A stretch of DNA of 64,000 bases from Naegleria lovaniensis (taxonomy: Eukaryota > Heterolobosea > Eutetramitea > Acrasida > Naegleriidae). Of this stretch, positions 44,845-56,383 are shown piece by piece. The notes under the pieces are model-generated. The model was given only the letters and a program-made list of their open reading frames with translations, did not search any database and had not been told where the DNA came from. Numbering within the stretch: position 1 is the first letter of the stretch; each line of letters begins with the position of its first letter. The position numbers were made by a program, and so were the translations under genes. The stretch spans positions 124,001-188,000 of the forward strand of contig NW_025407849.1 of the NCBI RefSeq assembly GCF_003324165.1. Direction: 5' to 3'.

Positions 44845-47166
44845 ATGCTACAGCGTAATGTTCCTTCAATATCGTCGAACTTGCCTGATTCAAATATGAT
44901 GAGCGATGAGACTCAAGCAGGATTCCCTTCATCATCATATTCCTCTCTGATTCAAACAGGAGATATGATCACTATTCAAGTGCCGGTACAAGGTGGACTT
45001 TCAAAGCCCTCTCACGCCGTTGGTACGCCATCATCCTCCGAAACGGGTAGTTGTGAAGTGATCAGCAAGAAATCATCAAGTAGAAGCAGCACCGTTGCTC
45101 ATGCTTCGTACTATCACTTGCTATATGATTGCCCTGAACCTATTTGCCCACCCGATTTTGTGATTAATATCAAATTAATTGATATGAATATGGCCAAGGT
45201 ACAAATCAAGGTGCACAAAGTGTTCTTGGCCGTTGAATCGACCTACTTCCGTGTTTTAGTCAATTCTGACTTTTCCGAAAATCAAACTTCAGAAGTAGAG
45301 TTTGAGCTTACATCCATAGAACGGGATGTGTTTGAACAAATTATTTTGAAATACATTTATGGAGAGAGAACTTTAATCATCGACAAAGGGTTGCCATATG
45401 CTTGTACATTATGTCTTGCTCACTACTTACAAATTAATGCCTTGGAGTGTCAGTTGTTGCAACAAATGACAAAAACAGCCAAGTACACTCGGCAACATTT
45501 AATTTATTACTCTCAACTGCGGGACCACACCATGCTAGCAATCAATTCTAATTTTCTCTCTCAATCATTGATTGCATTCGGAAAAGACATTTCAAAAAAG
45601 AAGGATGAGGTTATCAATTTACCAGTAGAATTTTTCATTTGGTTAATTTCATTGGATAATCTTAATGTCAGCAATGAAGATGAAGTCTATGATTTGGTGA
45701 ATGAATACATTGAAAAGAATGAGCATAAATTAAGCACCAGTAATCTTTCACACATTGCAAACTCTAGCGATACAGGAGGAGCAGGCGATTCTAAAAACTC
45801 TATCGAAAGCGTTTGGGTGAATGTGAGAGTTCCATTCTTGTCGGACCAAAAAGTTTTGGATTTCATGGACAACAGAAGGATTTCCACTGAGCTGAAAATA
45901 TCCTTGCTCCGTAAAAGACAAGTCTATGCTATTTACCGAGAGAAGTTTAAAAAGAAAGCAATGGCTTCGAAGCAACATCAACAACAACAACCATTACCAC
46001 AAACACAAGATGGTTCTCAAGTGAATGCAAGTATGTCTGTTGAAACTAACAATGGAGGCGATACAAAACACAAAGATGATATCACTCCTTCTGCGTCAGT
46101 GACTGCAGTATCGCTAGCAGAGGATTTGATGATTGATTTAGATGACCCTCAATTTATCAAGAGAGGAAATATTGTCGAATATCTCATCACAGGAAGTAAG
46201 GGAGTCATTCAAATATGGGACATTAATAACAATGAGTGCCTCTCCACTTTCCCAACAGATTCATTCGTGAGATGTCTCGCACTATATGAACGTAATTATT
46301 TGTTGAGCGGTGGTCATGATAAGAAGATCAAAAAGTGGAATTTGAGAACAAACGAATGTGAACTTGTCTTGAAAGGTCATACCGACTATGTTCTTTCCTT
46401 TGCACTTGTAGATGACAGTTTGTATAGCGCAGGTGGAGTTGGTGATTCTACTGTAAGTTTTGTTCTTCACACATATGTTAGAATTCTAACCATACATATG
46501 ATTGAACTCCTTACGTTGTCTTTTAATCATGTAGGTTAAAAAGTGGAATTTGAGAACCAACCAACTTGAAGCATCTCTAGAAGGCCATCAAAAGGCAGTT
46601 CTTTCCCTCATTGCTTATAGTGATTTGTATGTGTTCAGCGGAGGAGAAGATTCTACTATTCGCAAATGGAACGTGAGAACAAACAAGTGTGAATTGGTAA
46701 TCACTGCCACAGCACAAAACGATGACAAATTGTGGTGTTTGGCAATTTATGGAAATGCCTTATTTGCAGGAGGCTCCAAGGGCAAAATTTATCAATTTAA
46801 TGTCAATGATGGAAGATTGGAGAAAGAATGGGCTGCACACGAGAATATTGTATGGTGTCTTCTCGTTCATGATGATTACTTGTACAGTGGATCAAAGATA
46901 AGGTCATCCGAAGATGGAATTTACTACAGACTCCTGAGGCAGTCATGTCAGCTGAATCTCAAGTTGCAGCCTCCACCAATACTCCTTATGTATGCGATGC
47001 TGTGTTGAAGGAGCACACAGACAGCGTCAGAAGTTTGAATGTTTACAATAATTATTTGTACAGTGGAGGAGGTGATGAGAAGATCGTAAGATGGAACTTG
47101 CTTTCTTTAACTAAGGAATCTGTCATGACGGCTGAGGAATATATTTGCTCTGCATTATTGGCCTAA
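44845..47166 (+). CDS. BTB-BACK-WD40 repeat protein
   Basis: Starts at ATG 44845 after A5. A Ser-rich head leads to a BTB domain (DFVINIKLIDMNMAKVQIKVHKVFLAVESTYFRVLV), a BACK region of about 200 residues, a Gln/Ser linker, then WD40 repeats (TGSKGVIQIWDINNN, LSGGHDKKIKKWNLRTNE, SGGEDSTIRKWNVRTNK, YSGGGDEKIVRWNL). An intron at 46453-46534 falls within a blade, and a missing base near 46899 shifts the last two blades. Such proteins are candidate Cullin-3 adaptors whose propeller recruits the substrate. The paralogous BTB genes at 34270 and 58793 differ in their partner domains. Confidence 0.88.
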
Positions 47167-47220
47167 TCTAAAATCAATACAACAAGTATTTACCAAATGG
47201 AGCTATACGATTGCCTAGGG

Positions 47221-49085
47221 TTATTGTGCTTTTGATTTGTCAAGCATTTCCTTAATATTTTCAATCACTGAATGATAATTGAAGGTCAACATATTGACAA
47301 TTAATCGATATTCCTTACCTGCTTCAGGATTGTCTATAGCAATATTATGTGATGCATTCCAAATAATTTTCCACTCTGATTGAGTTGACAACTTCAAAAC
47401 GTCTTGCTCCAACTCTTCGATCACATGTGCAGTACTTTTCATGTATTTCAAATGATCCTTACATTCTTGCGAATCATCTGGAAAGTGGTTCTGAGCACAT
47501 GTGCCATTAATACTTGCACCAGCAGTTAAAATCATGAGTGGCAAATTTCCAAAGCTTTTCTTATGTGCAAGAACTTGCTGTGCTGAAGTTGTCGAAAAGT
47601 GAGCACTTTCCGAATAAATCACATTCGAGTACTTGTTAGAAAGCGCTGAAAAACGAAGAATTTTCCAGTCATTAGAACTCAGATTTCCCTTACTGAAAGG
47701 ATTCAGTACTTGATCAGGTATAATGGCAGCTGTCAATCGGAGCGATCCCAATGGTGCCATTATCCTACCGGTGTTTAAATACAAATTTTCTTTTGCTAAA
47801 TCATTGGCGATGGCCTGAGGATCAATACTCTTGTCTTGTGCCAATCGAAACGCAATGGTTTGATTCTCATGGGATGGATCAATTAGTAACAGTCCAGCAA
47901 CTTTTTCAGGGAAAATTGAGGCATAGAGACGAACATTCATTCCTCCAAAAGAGTGACCAATTAAAAGAAGTTTCTCGCTAATGTTGTGTGCTGTTAAGAG
48001 ACTATCCAATTCGTTCACTATTTGTTGTGATGTTCTAGGAGAGTATCCAGAATCACTAAATGAATAACCTGCTCTATCATACACGCAAATTTTAGTGTAC
48101 TGTGAAATGGCGTTTTGAATATCAGACCAGTAAACTGAAGATGAAGAAATTCCAAGACCAGAATCCTATCACAAAATTCATCCATAACATGACATTAAAC
48201 GTTGTAAAGTCGAATTTGAAATGCTTACCACTACTATGGTTGGATAATTGTTGATAGGAGTGCCTTTGCAATCAATGTGAATTCTATAAGAACTTCCATC
48301 TTTAGAATTGGTAATTGTGACAAGCTTTCCCACTGGCATCACCTCATCTATAGCATATCCAACAGATTGATAAAGGAATGCTAAAGAAAGTCCAAATGGA
48401 AGTAACAGCAAAGCATAAAAAATTATTTTGCATATCATGTTTCCTACACAATATTTTGTTACTTTCAAGTGTTCCTTATATTTGTAGACAGATGATTGTG
48501 AGCGTCGTCTCATGAGTCCCAGGTTTGTATGATCTTTCAACTCCTCATCGTAATACCCAGAATCTGCTCTATACTTTAAAAATCCGTCATCTTCATCTTC
48601 TTCTCGTGAAGATCGAGGTCTTAATAATTTATCATAATGAAATGTTTCGGAGGTACCTCTCAACTTGACCCATTTGTATTTGAAAATATTCATTACAAGA
48701 CTCAAAAATCCAAGTGCAATTAATCCTAAAGAGCAAATACCTGCCACATATTCAACCTCTGCAACGCATGCATATGTTATAAATGCTATAAATCCAATCA
48801 CAATCATCAATGAGGATAAAAGACATCTCAAAATTAAAAAACACTAAAACTCGACAATTAAGCAATCACTGTGTTCCAACGTCAACCTACTGTGAGTGAT
48901 GGAAATTGCTTTTGCTTGTTTCTACGATCCAAACATAGCTTTAGCAAAACATCAGAAAATGCATCTAATAACACCAATACACAATAAATAAAGCAAACGA
49001 CTAAAATCCAAACAGACGAGTAGGAGCTATTATGTTCAAAGATTTTCAATAATACATGTCGGATCACGTTCCATCCTCTTTTCAT
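47221..49085 (-). CDS. membrane-anchored alpha/beta hydrolase
   Basis: Exons 49085-48891, 48843-48229 and 48165-47221, with introns of 47 and 63 nt, all join in phase. Four to five membrane helices come first (YSSVWILVVCFIYCVLVLLDAF, IVIGFIAFITYACV, VAGICSLGLIALGFLSLVM, KIIFYALLLLPFGLSLAFLY), with an acidic cytoplasmic loop. The hydrolase domain has the oxyanion region IVVVDSGLG, CVYDRAGYSFSD, the nucleophile elbow GHSFGG, LLIDPSH with the acid Asp, and NASHNIAIDNP with the likely catalytic His. It probably acts on a lipid or ester at an internal membrane; the substrate is unknown. The intact triad and frame suggest an active gene. Confidence 0.85.
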
Positions 49086-49475
49086 CAATATATTATTTCG
49101 TACTCACTTTGTAATTGTATAAAATCCTTCTAAATCCGATTGAACAGAAAACAAAATCGCAACCCCGAGTGAAGGTAATCCAATCAGCAACAAGACGAGC
49201 GCTGATGATAAAAAGAACGCGAGCCTATGAATTTTATGGAGACGCATTTTTTGATTTTTTTTCTCGTTCTTGTGATTCGAATTCGAAGCAATGTTTATAA
49301 GGAGGAATGAATGAAGAATACATTGGATCTAGATCCGTTTTCATTTCTATTGAACAATGTGCTACACGGAATGGAATCAATGTGGAAGGTAAAAGGAATG
49401 ATTGTTTTTCAAAAGTCATGGGAGAATATATTGGTGTGAACTTTTTTACAAATAACATATGTGGAAGTGAGGAAA
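49086..49475. other. intergenic region upstream of the hydrolase
   Basis: About 390 bases between the hydrolase start and the end of the E2-UFD1 gene, both on the minus strand. It must hold the hydrolase promoter. A plus-strand frame from 49307 to 49690 is antisense to the zinc-finger end and is not credible. Nothing else is seen. Confidence 0.3.
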
Positions 49476-52400
49476 TTAGTGATGTTCATGAAGGTGATTC
49501 AAGAAATTCTGAGTGGAACAATCATCTTTGCCTCTTGACACACAAATTGGACAATCAAGAGTGGTTGAGTCAGAATCATGACACGCTTCACAGTGTTGTA
49601 CAAGCTCAGATTCGGTCAATTGAGGGAAGAAGCAAATTGGGCAATCCCAATTCCAAACTGTTGCTCATACGAATTGTGACCACAAACTAGTTGGTGTTCG
49701 TCATAAAAGGTTTTTGCAATATAAAGACCGCATGTGGGCAATAAATTGTTTGATTTCCACATGTGGTTTCATGTTCATGTAAGTCACAGAATGCAAGAGC
49801 TAAATCACAATACTTGCAAATGACAATTCTGAATTGGCATTCACTGGTGAGGTGTTCTTCGAGTGCCGATTTGTCCATCGTTTGATGGCATTCGGTACAT
49901 TCGCATTCTTGATGGAACTGTGCTTCGTGACTTTCTCTTTCATTCAGTTTCACAACCTGATTACATTTGGCGCAATTATAAACATTTCTTTTACAGTGAG
50001 GTAAATGCATGACATAGGTTCTCTTAGATACGGCTCTTTTACAATTTTCACATTCAACCATGTCAACATTATCAATTATTACAGGAGGTTGTGCCGTTGC
50101 AGTAGACGATGATTCAACTTGGGGTTTTGTGGTAGAATCATTTTTTTCAGCTTGTTTTTCATCTTCTTCTGAGAAATCTAATGCTGGAGCAAAATCAACC
50201 TTAATACTAATATTATTGTCAATACTCGTGACATCAATATTCTGAGAATATACTTACTCAAGATAGGGATCACTGATTACACAAATTGAATAATCGGGCT
50301 CGCATTCAAGTACCTCGATAAAGTGTGTTTTTCTTCCGTACACAACTGGAATGGACATTCCTTCGTTGAGTGTACTGAAATTTCGCAATGCGTTTTCAAG
50401 CAATGCCTTATGATTCTGCATTTTGTAAAAATCCTTTGAGTGAGGCTGTAGTTTGATATAGGTACCCTTATTCAGGCTCACGCATCTAATGTTCAACTTC
50501 ACTCCTTCCTTAATAAATAAACATTTCATGATCCAATCTGGCAATATCATGCATGAATCTGGGATGTGAATTGTTGGCAACCGACATATTGTTTCACTCC
50601 TTTCCATTATCAATTTCAAACATGAGAGGAAATTTTAAATCTGAGAATTAAATATTGTGTCAGCAGCTGAAGCTGGAAGCAATATACGATTTCCAAATTC
50701 AAATGTCGATGGAACCGTAAGATCATTAGAGTACAATTCTTTGGCGTAGGTGGCGCTGTAGCAGATTAAATCATCCCTGAAAGAGTTCATAGTGGGATAT
50801 TTCAACAGTGTCTGTGCCTCAGAGCGTTTAAGTCGTGTATATGCTCTGGATGCTGTCATGGCATCATAGTTGGCATATGTTCTCATATCCACACGAGCAC
50901 CGTTGTCAATGAGCGACTGTCTAATCGATAATATTACAGACTCCATGGTAATGGATTTTTTACCTGACCATGTATTGTTGTTGAGAGAATCAATGCAAAA
51001 GGTACCTCCAAAACTCACTTGTCCTGTGAATATTTCAAAGCGAGGTCTAATCACTCGAATAAATGGTGCCTCTGATGGGAATGTTGCCGGGAATTTGACC
51101 TACAAACATTTACATGTCATGTCGTTTGAAAATTCGCGTTTCTTAACTTACCTCCAACACAACATCGGTATTGTTGGTGTCAAACTTCTTGGCATGTTCG
51201 TTAAGATCTTTGGCTAACAGTGAATCTTCAGGGAATCCAAACAATCTCACTTCCCAAACAAATGGATTGTCACCAATAGGTCGGACTGAAAACCCCTCTT
51301 TCTTTGTATTTTCCTCATTCTTGATAATTTTGTAGAGCTCTTTCATAATATATTTTCTAGAATCCATGCTTAATGGCAATGACCCATTGTTGTCATCACC
51401 CCATACCATCTTGTAAAATTTAAGAGCTTGCTGGTCATCCAATTTTGAAACTGGAGTTGGAGTAGCTTCTTTGGGCTCGTCATCAACTTCACTTTCATGG
51501 GAGGTAATTTGTAAATTGGAAACAAAAGGATGTTTCTTATCTTGAGAGTGCGCTGTTGTACATTATTCATGTAGCATTCAATTGCCTTATTCAACAACAC
51601 GGAAAATGAGTTATGTGAAATGTCATAACTTAGATGTGAATTCACATCCATGACAAATTTCTTGTAGGATTTTTGAGCATTGCTCGTCAACTTTTGCCAC
51701 AATTTCTCATTCGCTTGTAATCAATTTTCACTCTAAGACGCTGATTGGTTTTCTCTCCATACTTTGAAGGGTATGTGACGTCAAAGAAGAAGGTCTCATT
51801 ATCAATTGAGAAATGAACCAACTTTTCCTTTTCGTCAATTCCATAATATTTGATATCTGGCTCTTCCATCGATGTCTGTTTCTTCTTACTCGTGTAAGCA
51901 GAAGATTGTTTTGAGACTTGAAGATTCTTTCCTTGCAAGGCCATACTGAAAATGTCTTGAACAGATTTCAATTTAGGAGTAAAGATGGGTGATAAGGGAC
52001 AATTTGAATCATTCTTACATGACGAGAGCCAAAGTCTTACTTCCCGATCAATAATATCTTCCGTTGTTTTAATTTCTCTCTTGATGGTCGTTGTGATTGT
52101 TTGATGCAAGGCTTCACCTGCTCCGAGCAATGAACACACCGATGAAACAGTAGCAGTGGAAGAGCCAGACTCGGAGGAGGATGAACCTGATGCATCGGTC
52201 GATGCTCCAATTGAATGGCCCCGATTACTCTTCTTCAATTCTTCCTCTAATGTTTTCACGAGAATTTGTTCAATTTCTTGGAGATCTCGCTGGACCTCTG
52301 AGGATGAATTGTTGTTCTCGTGATGATGATCGCCTTGAGAGAGTCCCGATTGAAACCAATTACTAGGCCAAAAACGACTCTTTCCAAAATTGTGGATGAT

Positions 52401-52484
52401 GGAAGAAGCAGTGTTGCTCGGAATTGGTGAACTCGTTGTGGAAGGATGATGATGTGATGAATCTTTGTTCGGTGTTTGAGACAT
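49476..52484 (-). CDS. fusion protein: UBE2Q-type E2, UFD1 domain, XAF1/TRAF-like zinc fingers
   Basis: Exons 52484-51152, 51099-50258 and 50206-49476. A Ser-rich head leads to a UBE2Q-like E2 (FVWEVRLFGFPEDS, FPATFPSEAPFIRVIRPRFE, catalytic-cysteine motif GGTFCIDSL, SITMESVILSIRQSLI). The same uninterrupted frame runs into UFD1: FEFGNRILLPASAADTIF, FPLMFEIDN, LPDWIMKCLFIKEG, YIKLQPHSKDF, and after a 51-nt intron DIKVDFAPALDF. Then come C2HC fingers (VECENCKRAVSKRTYVMHLPHC and on) and a C-terminal CPIC...CPIC module. UFD1 links ubiquitinated substrates to Cdc48/p97; an E2 on the same chain would couple conjugation to extraction. Frame slips near 51715, 51480, 50645, 50600, 49732 and 49655 fit missing bases. 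UFD1 plus fingers recalls plant PRLI-interacting factor K; the E2 is the odd part. Confidence 0.85.
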
Positions 52485-52738
52485 TTTTTGTAAATGAGTT
52501 TGCAGCGTGAACTTTGGTGACATCGAGCATCAAGACCCTTCGAGAACAAGTCCTCGATAAGAGTTGTGCTCAAGACTGAATCTGCACCAGTGGAGAATGC
52601 TCCAAGGTTCCTAAAGCAAGGCATAGTTCATTATTGAAAACTCGAGTTCTTGCCCGCGTCACTTGTCAAATTATTTTCAAACAAAAAATTGCCATCACTC
52701 ATCACTGCTCGATTTCTTCTTCCGATCAAACCAACAAC

Positions 52739-53314
52739 ATGGCTCTCACTTCCAACTCTACTGTCAAACGAGATTTAACCGAAGAATTGCGAGATGAATT
52801 CTACTCGAGTACATATCGTAAAGTTTTTGTTCCAACAAAAATTCCTCTCTATCATCGTAAAAGAGTTTGCAACATTTTATTCTCGATCCAAGAAGGATCC
52901 GGATTCAAAAAGAAAACTTCACGATTTGATGTTTCATTTAACGGAGGAATGAATCAGACCTATCCTGTCACTGAAAATAAACAAATGTCAAGTCGAAATT
53001 TAGAAGAAGTTCAATGGATTCCAAAATTTGGACAACAATTAATTAGATTTCAAAATATATTAAATTTGGAACATGGAGCTCAAGTGAAAATTCTATTTTT
53101 CACTCCGAATGAACAAACAAATAGTGGAGAAGTGCAATTAGGAAGAGTCTTGATTGATTTATTTGATAAAAATGTATTTAATGAAGTGACGACAAAAACA
53201 AATGGTGACACCATGGAAACACGTGCTTCGTATGATGTGTTGGATTATGAAAATAAGGTCGTTGGAAGAGTGAGTGTTTACATTCAAGCAGAAAATTTAA
53301 TTCAAAAGAAGTAA
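52739..53314 (+). CDS. hypothetical protein, possibly C2-like beta-sandwich
   Basis: ATG 52739 (MALTSNSTVKRDL) gives 191 residues. The middle and end read like alternating beta strands (RVCNILFSIQEG, QVKILFFTPNEQTNSGEVQLGRVLIDLFD, VGRVSVYIQAENLI), as in a C2 domain, with GEVQLGRVLIDL resembling the C2 pattern of a strand before a loop. The calcium-binding Asp set is not visible. The gene diverges from the E2-UFD1 fusion across about 250 bases and may share its promoter region. No function is claimed. Confidence 0.6.
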   Translation: MALTSNSTVKRDLTEELRDEFYSSTYRKVFVPTKIPLYHRKRVCNILFSIQEGSGFKKKTSRFDVSFNGGMNQTYPVTENKQMSSRNLEEVQWIPKFGQQLIRFQNILNLEHGAQVKILFFTPNEQTNSGEVQLGRVLIDLFDKNVFNEVTTKTNGDTMETRASYDVLDYENKVVGRVSVYIQAENLIQKK

Positions 53315-53426
53315 ATGAGAATATTTTGTAAAATATTAGTAAAGATTGTTTCCGAATCCACTACAAATCAATGAGTATCAGCATGTGTTTGATTAATTAG
53401 GTATTTATTCGGAAAATCAGAAAAAA

Positions 53427-54784
53427 ATGTCGACAGAACAGGAAAGAAAGCTTGTCGTGTTTTTATTTAAACAAATCATGAAAATATGCAGAACATACGA
53501 TCAGTATCCTCTCTTGAAGACTTCCTTGATTAATCCATCTTATACAAAATCAGAATCCATCATGACAAGGTAAGAATTATTTTCAAGGATTGAATAATTA
53601 TTGATGATCATGGATTCGGAATGGTGATGCATTGATCGTCGCTATGGAATGTATACATTTTACAACAATAATATGAATAATAATAATAATACTAATATTT
53701 GGCTTGGCATAACAATTTTATTATACCAACTTCGGAATTGAATTTTAATATTCCTAAAACACTCAGAGGTTGGGCATATACAAAAATTGGAAAAGAAGTG
53801 ATTGAAAAGATTTATGGAAAATATTCAGGCTTAATGTATGTTCCGAGATGGAACGTTACGACACTTCATGAAACATCCAAGTTAACTGATATTTGCAAAC
53901 AAACGTTCAGAAATCCCAAATTTGTGGAGGATGAAAAAAGTAGAAAGGAAGGATTTGAAGTGGGCTTTGGAATATTGAGCGAATTTAATTCACATTTAGA
54001 AAGAATCAAAACAATTGAAAAGAAAGAAATAATGGAATTGAGAAAATTATCACCTGCTATTCAAGTTCCAATTAAGGTTTTGAATGAAGATGTGGAAATG
54101 GTTGAATCAGAATCAAATGTATTCCAAATGGCAAAAGATTCCATGACTGACATGAAGGATGATGAACGACTTCAACAGATTGCAGCACAGCCTCATAACC
54201 AAGACAAACTCGATGGCAGTGACATGTATTTAGTGTTGACAGACAAACCAAGAAAAAATCATCTTTTAGTTGCCCACCCTCTTCTGGAGGACACACGTTT
54301 TGAAAGAACTGTTGTGCGAATGGACAATAACAAGCAAACACTTGGATACATTATAGGGAAGCTTACTTTTTCTGAAAAAGAAGATGAGGACGACAACAAT
54401 GACTATGAAGAAAATATTGAAAAATTAATGGGAGACGACTCTGAAAAAGAGTCGAGCAGTTCAGATCATGTTATGGATGCCTACAAAAAGTTTTCGAAAA
54501 TGTTTCCACAAGAAGCAATTGAAAATGAACCAGAACGAATTGCTAAGTGGTATGAAACCCAACTGGAAAATGAAATTAAGGATGGTAAATGGATTGTCGT
54601 TGAAGCTGATATGGAGTCAATGTTACCATTTGGTGCAGAGACCCCGTACTATCAGGTATGGGAATACATTGTGAAAAGATTAGGTGGTGAATACTTGTCA
54701 TGGATCGACTACTTTTCACACAAGCAACCAACACCTTTAAAACGACCCAATGCATTTCCCAATGTGAGAATAATTGTTCTATAA
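53427..54784 (+). CDS. protein with UPF0301/AlgH-like domain
   Basis: Two exons (53427-53569 and 53767-54784) join in phase as MTR-GWAYTKIG, from an ATG after A7, giving 386 residues. The first exon has an LYR-like helix (LFKQIMKICRTYDQYPLLK). Residues near 195-240 (MYLVLTDKPRKNHLLVAHPLLEDTRFERTVVRMDNN followed by LGYIIGKL) fit the opening of the AlgH/UPF0301 fold, a family of unknown biochemical role found in bacteria and plastid-related proteins. An acidic insert (EDEDDNNDYEEN) breaks the domain. A TTG-initiated reading from 53699 is rejected in favour of the spliced start. Confidence 0.65.
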
Positions 54785-54857
54785 CCTCTTTCACACAGAA
54801 CTCATGTAATCAACATACATTATTTATTTTGTAAATACAAACTGAATGACTCATTAC

Positions 54858-56059
54858 TTACTTGTAAATAGCAACTCCTGTTTGGTTGTCATAACCATGG
54901 TCGCAAGGGTTGCAAGACACCAACAACTCACCCTCCAATGGGTTTAAAGCTAATCCCAATCTTGCATCGTAGCTTGCCCACTCGCTTTCTCCAGGCTTGA
55001 GACTGCTTAACTGCTTTCTTTGAGTTCCGTTTGGTTTGATAGTATGCACTGCCCTTCTAGAAATAAACATAATGTTACCAGTTCCTGGTTCGACTAACAT
55101 TTTGGATACACCACCATCTTCATTCATACCTCTTGAAATCGTTTTCAACACCTTTCCTTTAGAATTGATGGTCACAAAGGTTCCATCTCTTTCTTTACAT
55201 GCGACCACAATATTTCCTTCATTATCGAATGCAAGTGCCAAAGGATATGGAATGACAGAGTCTCCGCTGACGGACTCACCCACTTTTCTCAATACAGATC
55301 CATCCTCACCTGACAAGACCGTGATGACATGTTTGCCATACTCTGCAAGCACGTAAACAGTAGAGTCTGTGGGATGAACACAAAGGTAATTAGCATTTCC
55401 TTCAACATAGACCTTCCAATGCTTGGTTGCACCATCGTTAGAAACTTTAACAACACTTCCATCGTAAATGTAAAGGAGAGTATTGTCATTGGGATCCACT
55501 GCAAGGCTGGTAATGTAATACATATTTCCTTCAATGTTGAAAGAGTTTTTGAGCTTCTTGGATTGTAAATCAAAGACATAAACGACATCTTGATCGTTTG
55601 ACTTCTTATCAATGACATAAATGTTCTTATTCTTGACATCAACTTCAAGAACTGATGGATTTCTAAAGTTAAACAAGGAATCTTCACGATCTCCCAACAT
55701 TTCTACGAGCTTGAATTGATTGCTGAAAGCAACACCACCGTTTGCAAGCATTTTGACCGAGTGAGAGGCACGAGATTTGAATGAATTGTGAAGAGTCTTG
55801 TGGTATCACACATTTTGACTTTACATTCAGAACATTCAAAATGAGCCTCACATTCTTCATTCCACTCACGACTACAAAAATCACAGAGTTTGGAATTCAA
55901 TGATTTAACCTGAGAAGCATGATCCTTGGTTTTACCTGCCTGGTTATGGAATTGCAAATGCAATTGGCAAAAATTCAATTTGCATGATGAACAATGATGA
56001 GTAGCTTCTGTAGTTTCATCATCGGCTTTGCATTTATCACACAATGGAGGATTGGACAT
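54858..56059 (-). CDS. B-box zinc finger plus NHL-like beta-propeller protein
   Basis: ATG 56059 gives two B-box-type fingers (LCDKCKADDE...HHCSSCKLNFCQLHLQFHN, then KLCDFCSREWNEECEAHFECSECKVKMCD), followed by a propeller (LFNFRNPSVLEVDVKNKNIYVID, YYITSLAVDPNDNTLLYIYDG, IPYPLALAFDNEGNIVVA, LGLALNPLEGELLVSC). This is the TRIM-NHL layout without a RING or visible coiled coil. Between KMCD and YHKTLH, near 55806, one base is missing. TRIM-NHL relatives act as ubiquitin ligases or RNA regulators; without a RING this one may act only as an adaptor. Confidence 0.8.
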
Positions 56060-56383
56060 TTCTGAGAGAGAGAGTTCAAGGTTCGTGCACTAATAGTAGT
56101 AATAGTAATAGTAAAAAGTAGCTGGAGAGCAAAACTAAATGTTGAGCTTTTTCGTTTTTTTTTATCGATTTTTTGCACCACTTTTGCACCGCCCACCCTT
56201 AAATACCATTTACGGCCAAGGAACACGCATAGAACACGGAAGGAGAAGAAATTTCAATTTAAACAATTGATCAACATCGGATCTCATTTTACAACATTGA
56301 AAGTAGCAATAGGAATTGCGATGCGAGGGGTTCAGAACGTTACAATGTTGGATTGGGTTACATGTTTTATTGGTTGGTACAAA
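56060..56383. other. intergenic region upstream of the B-box gene
   Basis: About 320 bases. It carries a pair of TTTTGCACC direct repeats near 56167-56188 beside a GC-richer CCGCCCACCC. This is the most promoter-like motif cluster seen in the window, and would serve the minus-strand B-box gene. Confidence 0.35.

Noticed and set aside
49307-49690. Plus-strand 127-codon frame
   Set aside because: Antisense to the zinc-finger end of the E2-UFD1 gene, whose minus-strand reading shows clear paired cysteines.
50241-50257. A 16-nt intron GTAAGT...CTCAG in the UFD1 region
   Set aside because: It would break the frame; the 51-nt intron 50207-50257 keeps phase and yields the conserved DIKVDFAPAL.
53699-53766. 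Gene start at 53699
   Set aside because: The codon is TTG; splicing from an ATG at 53427 into 53767 keeps phase and gives a better N-terminus.
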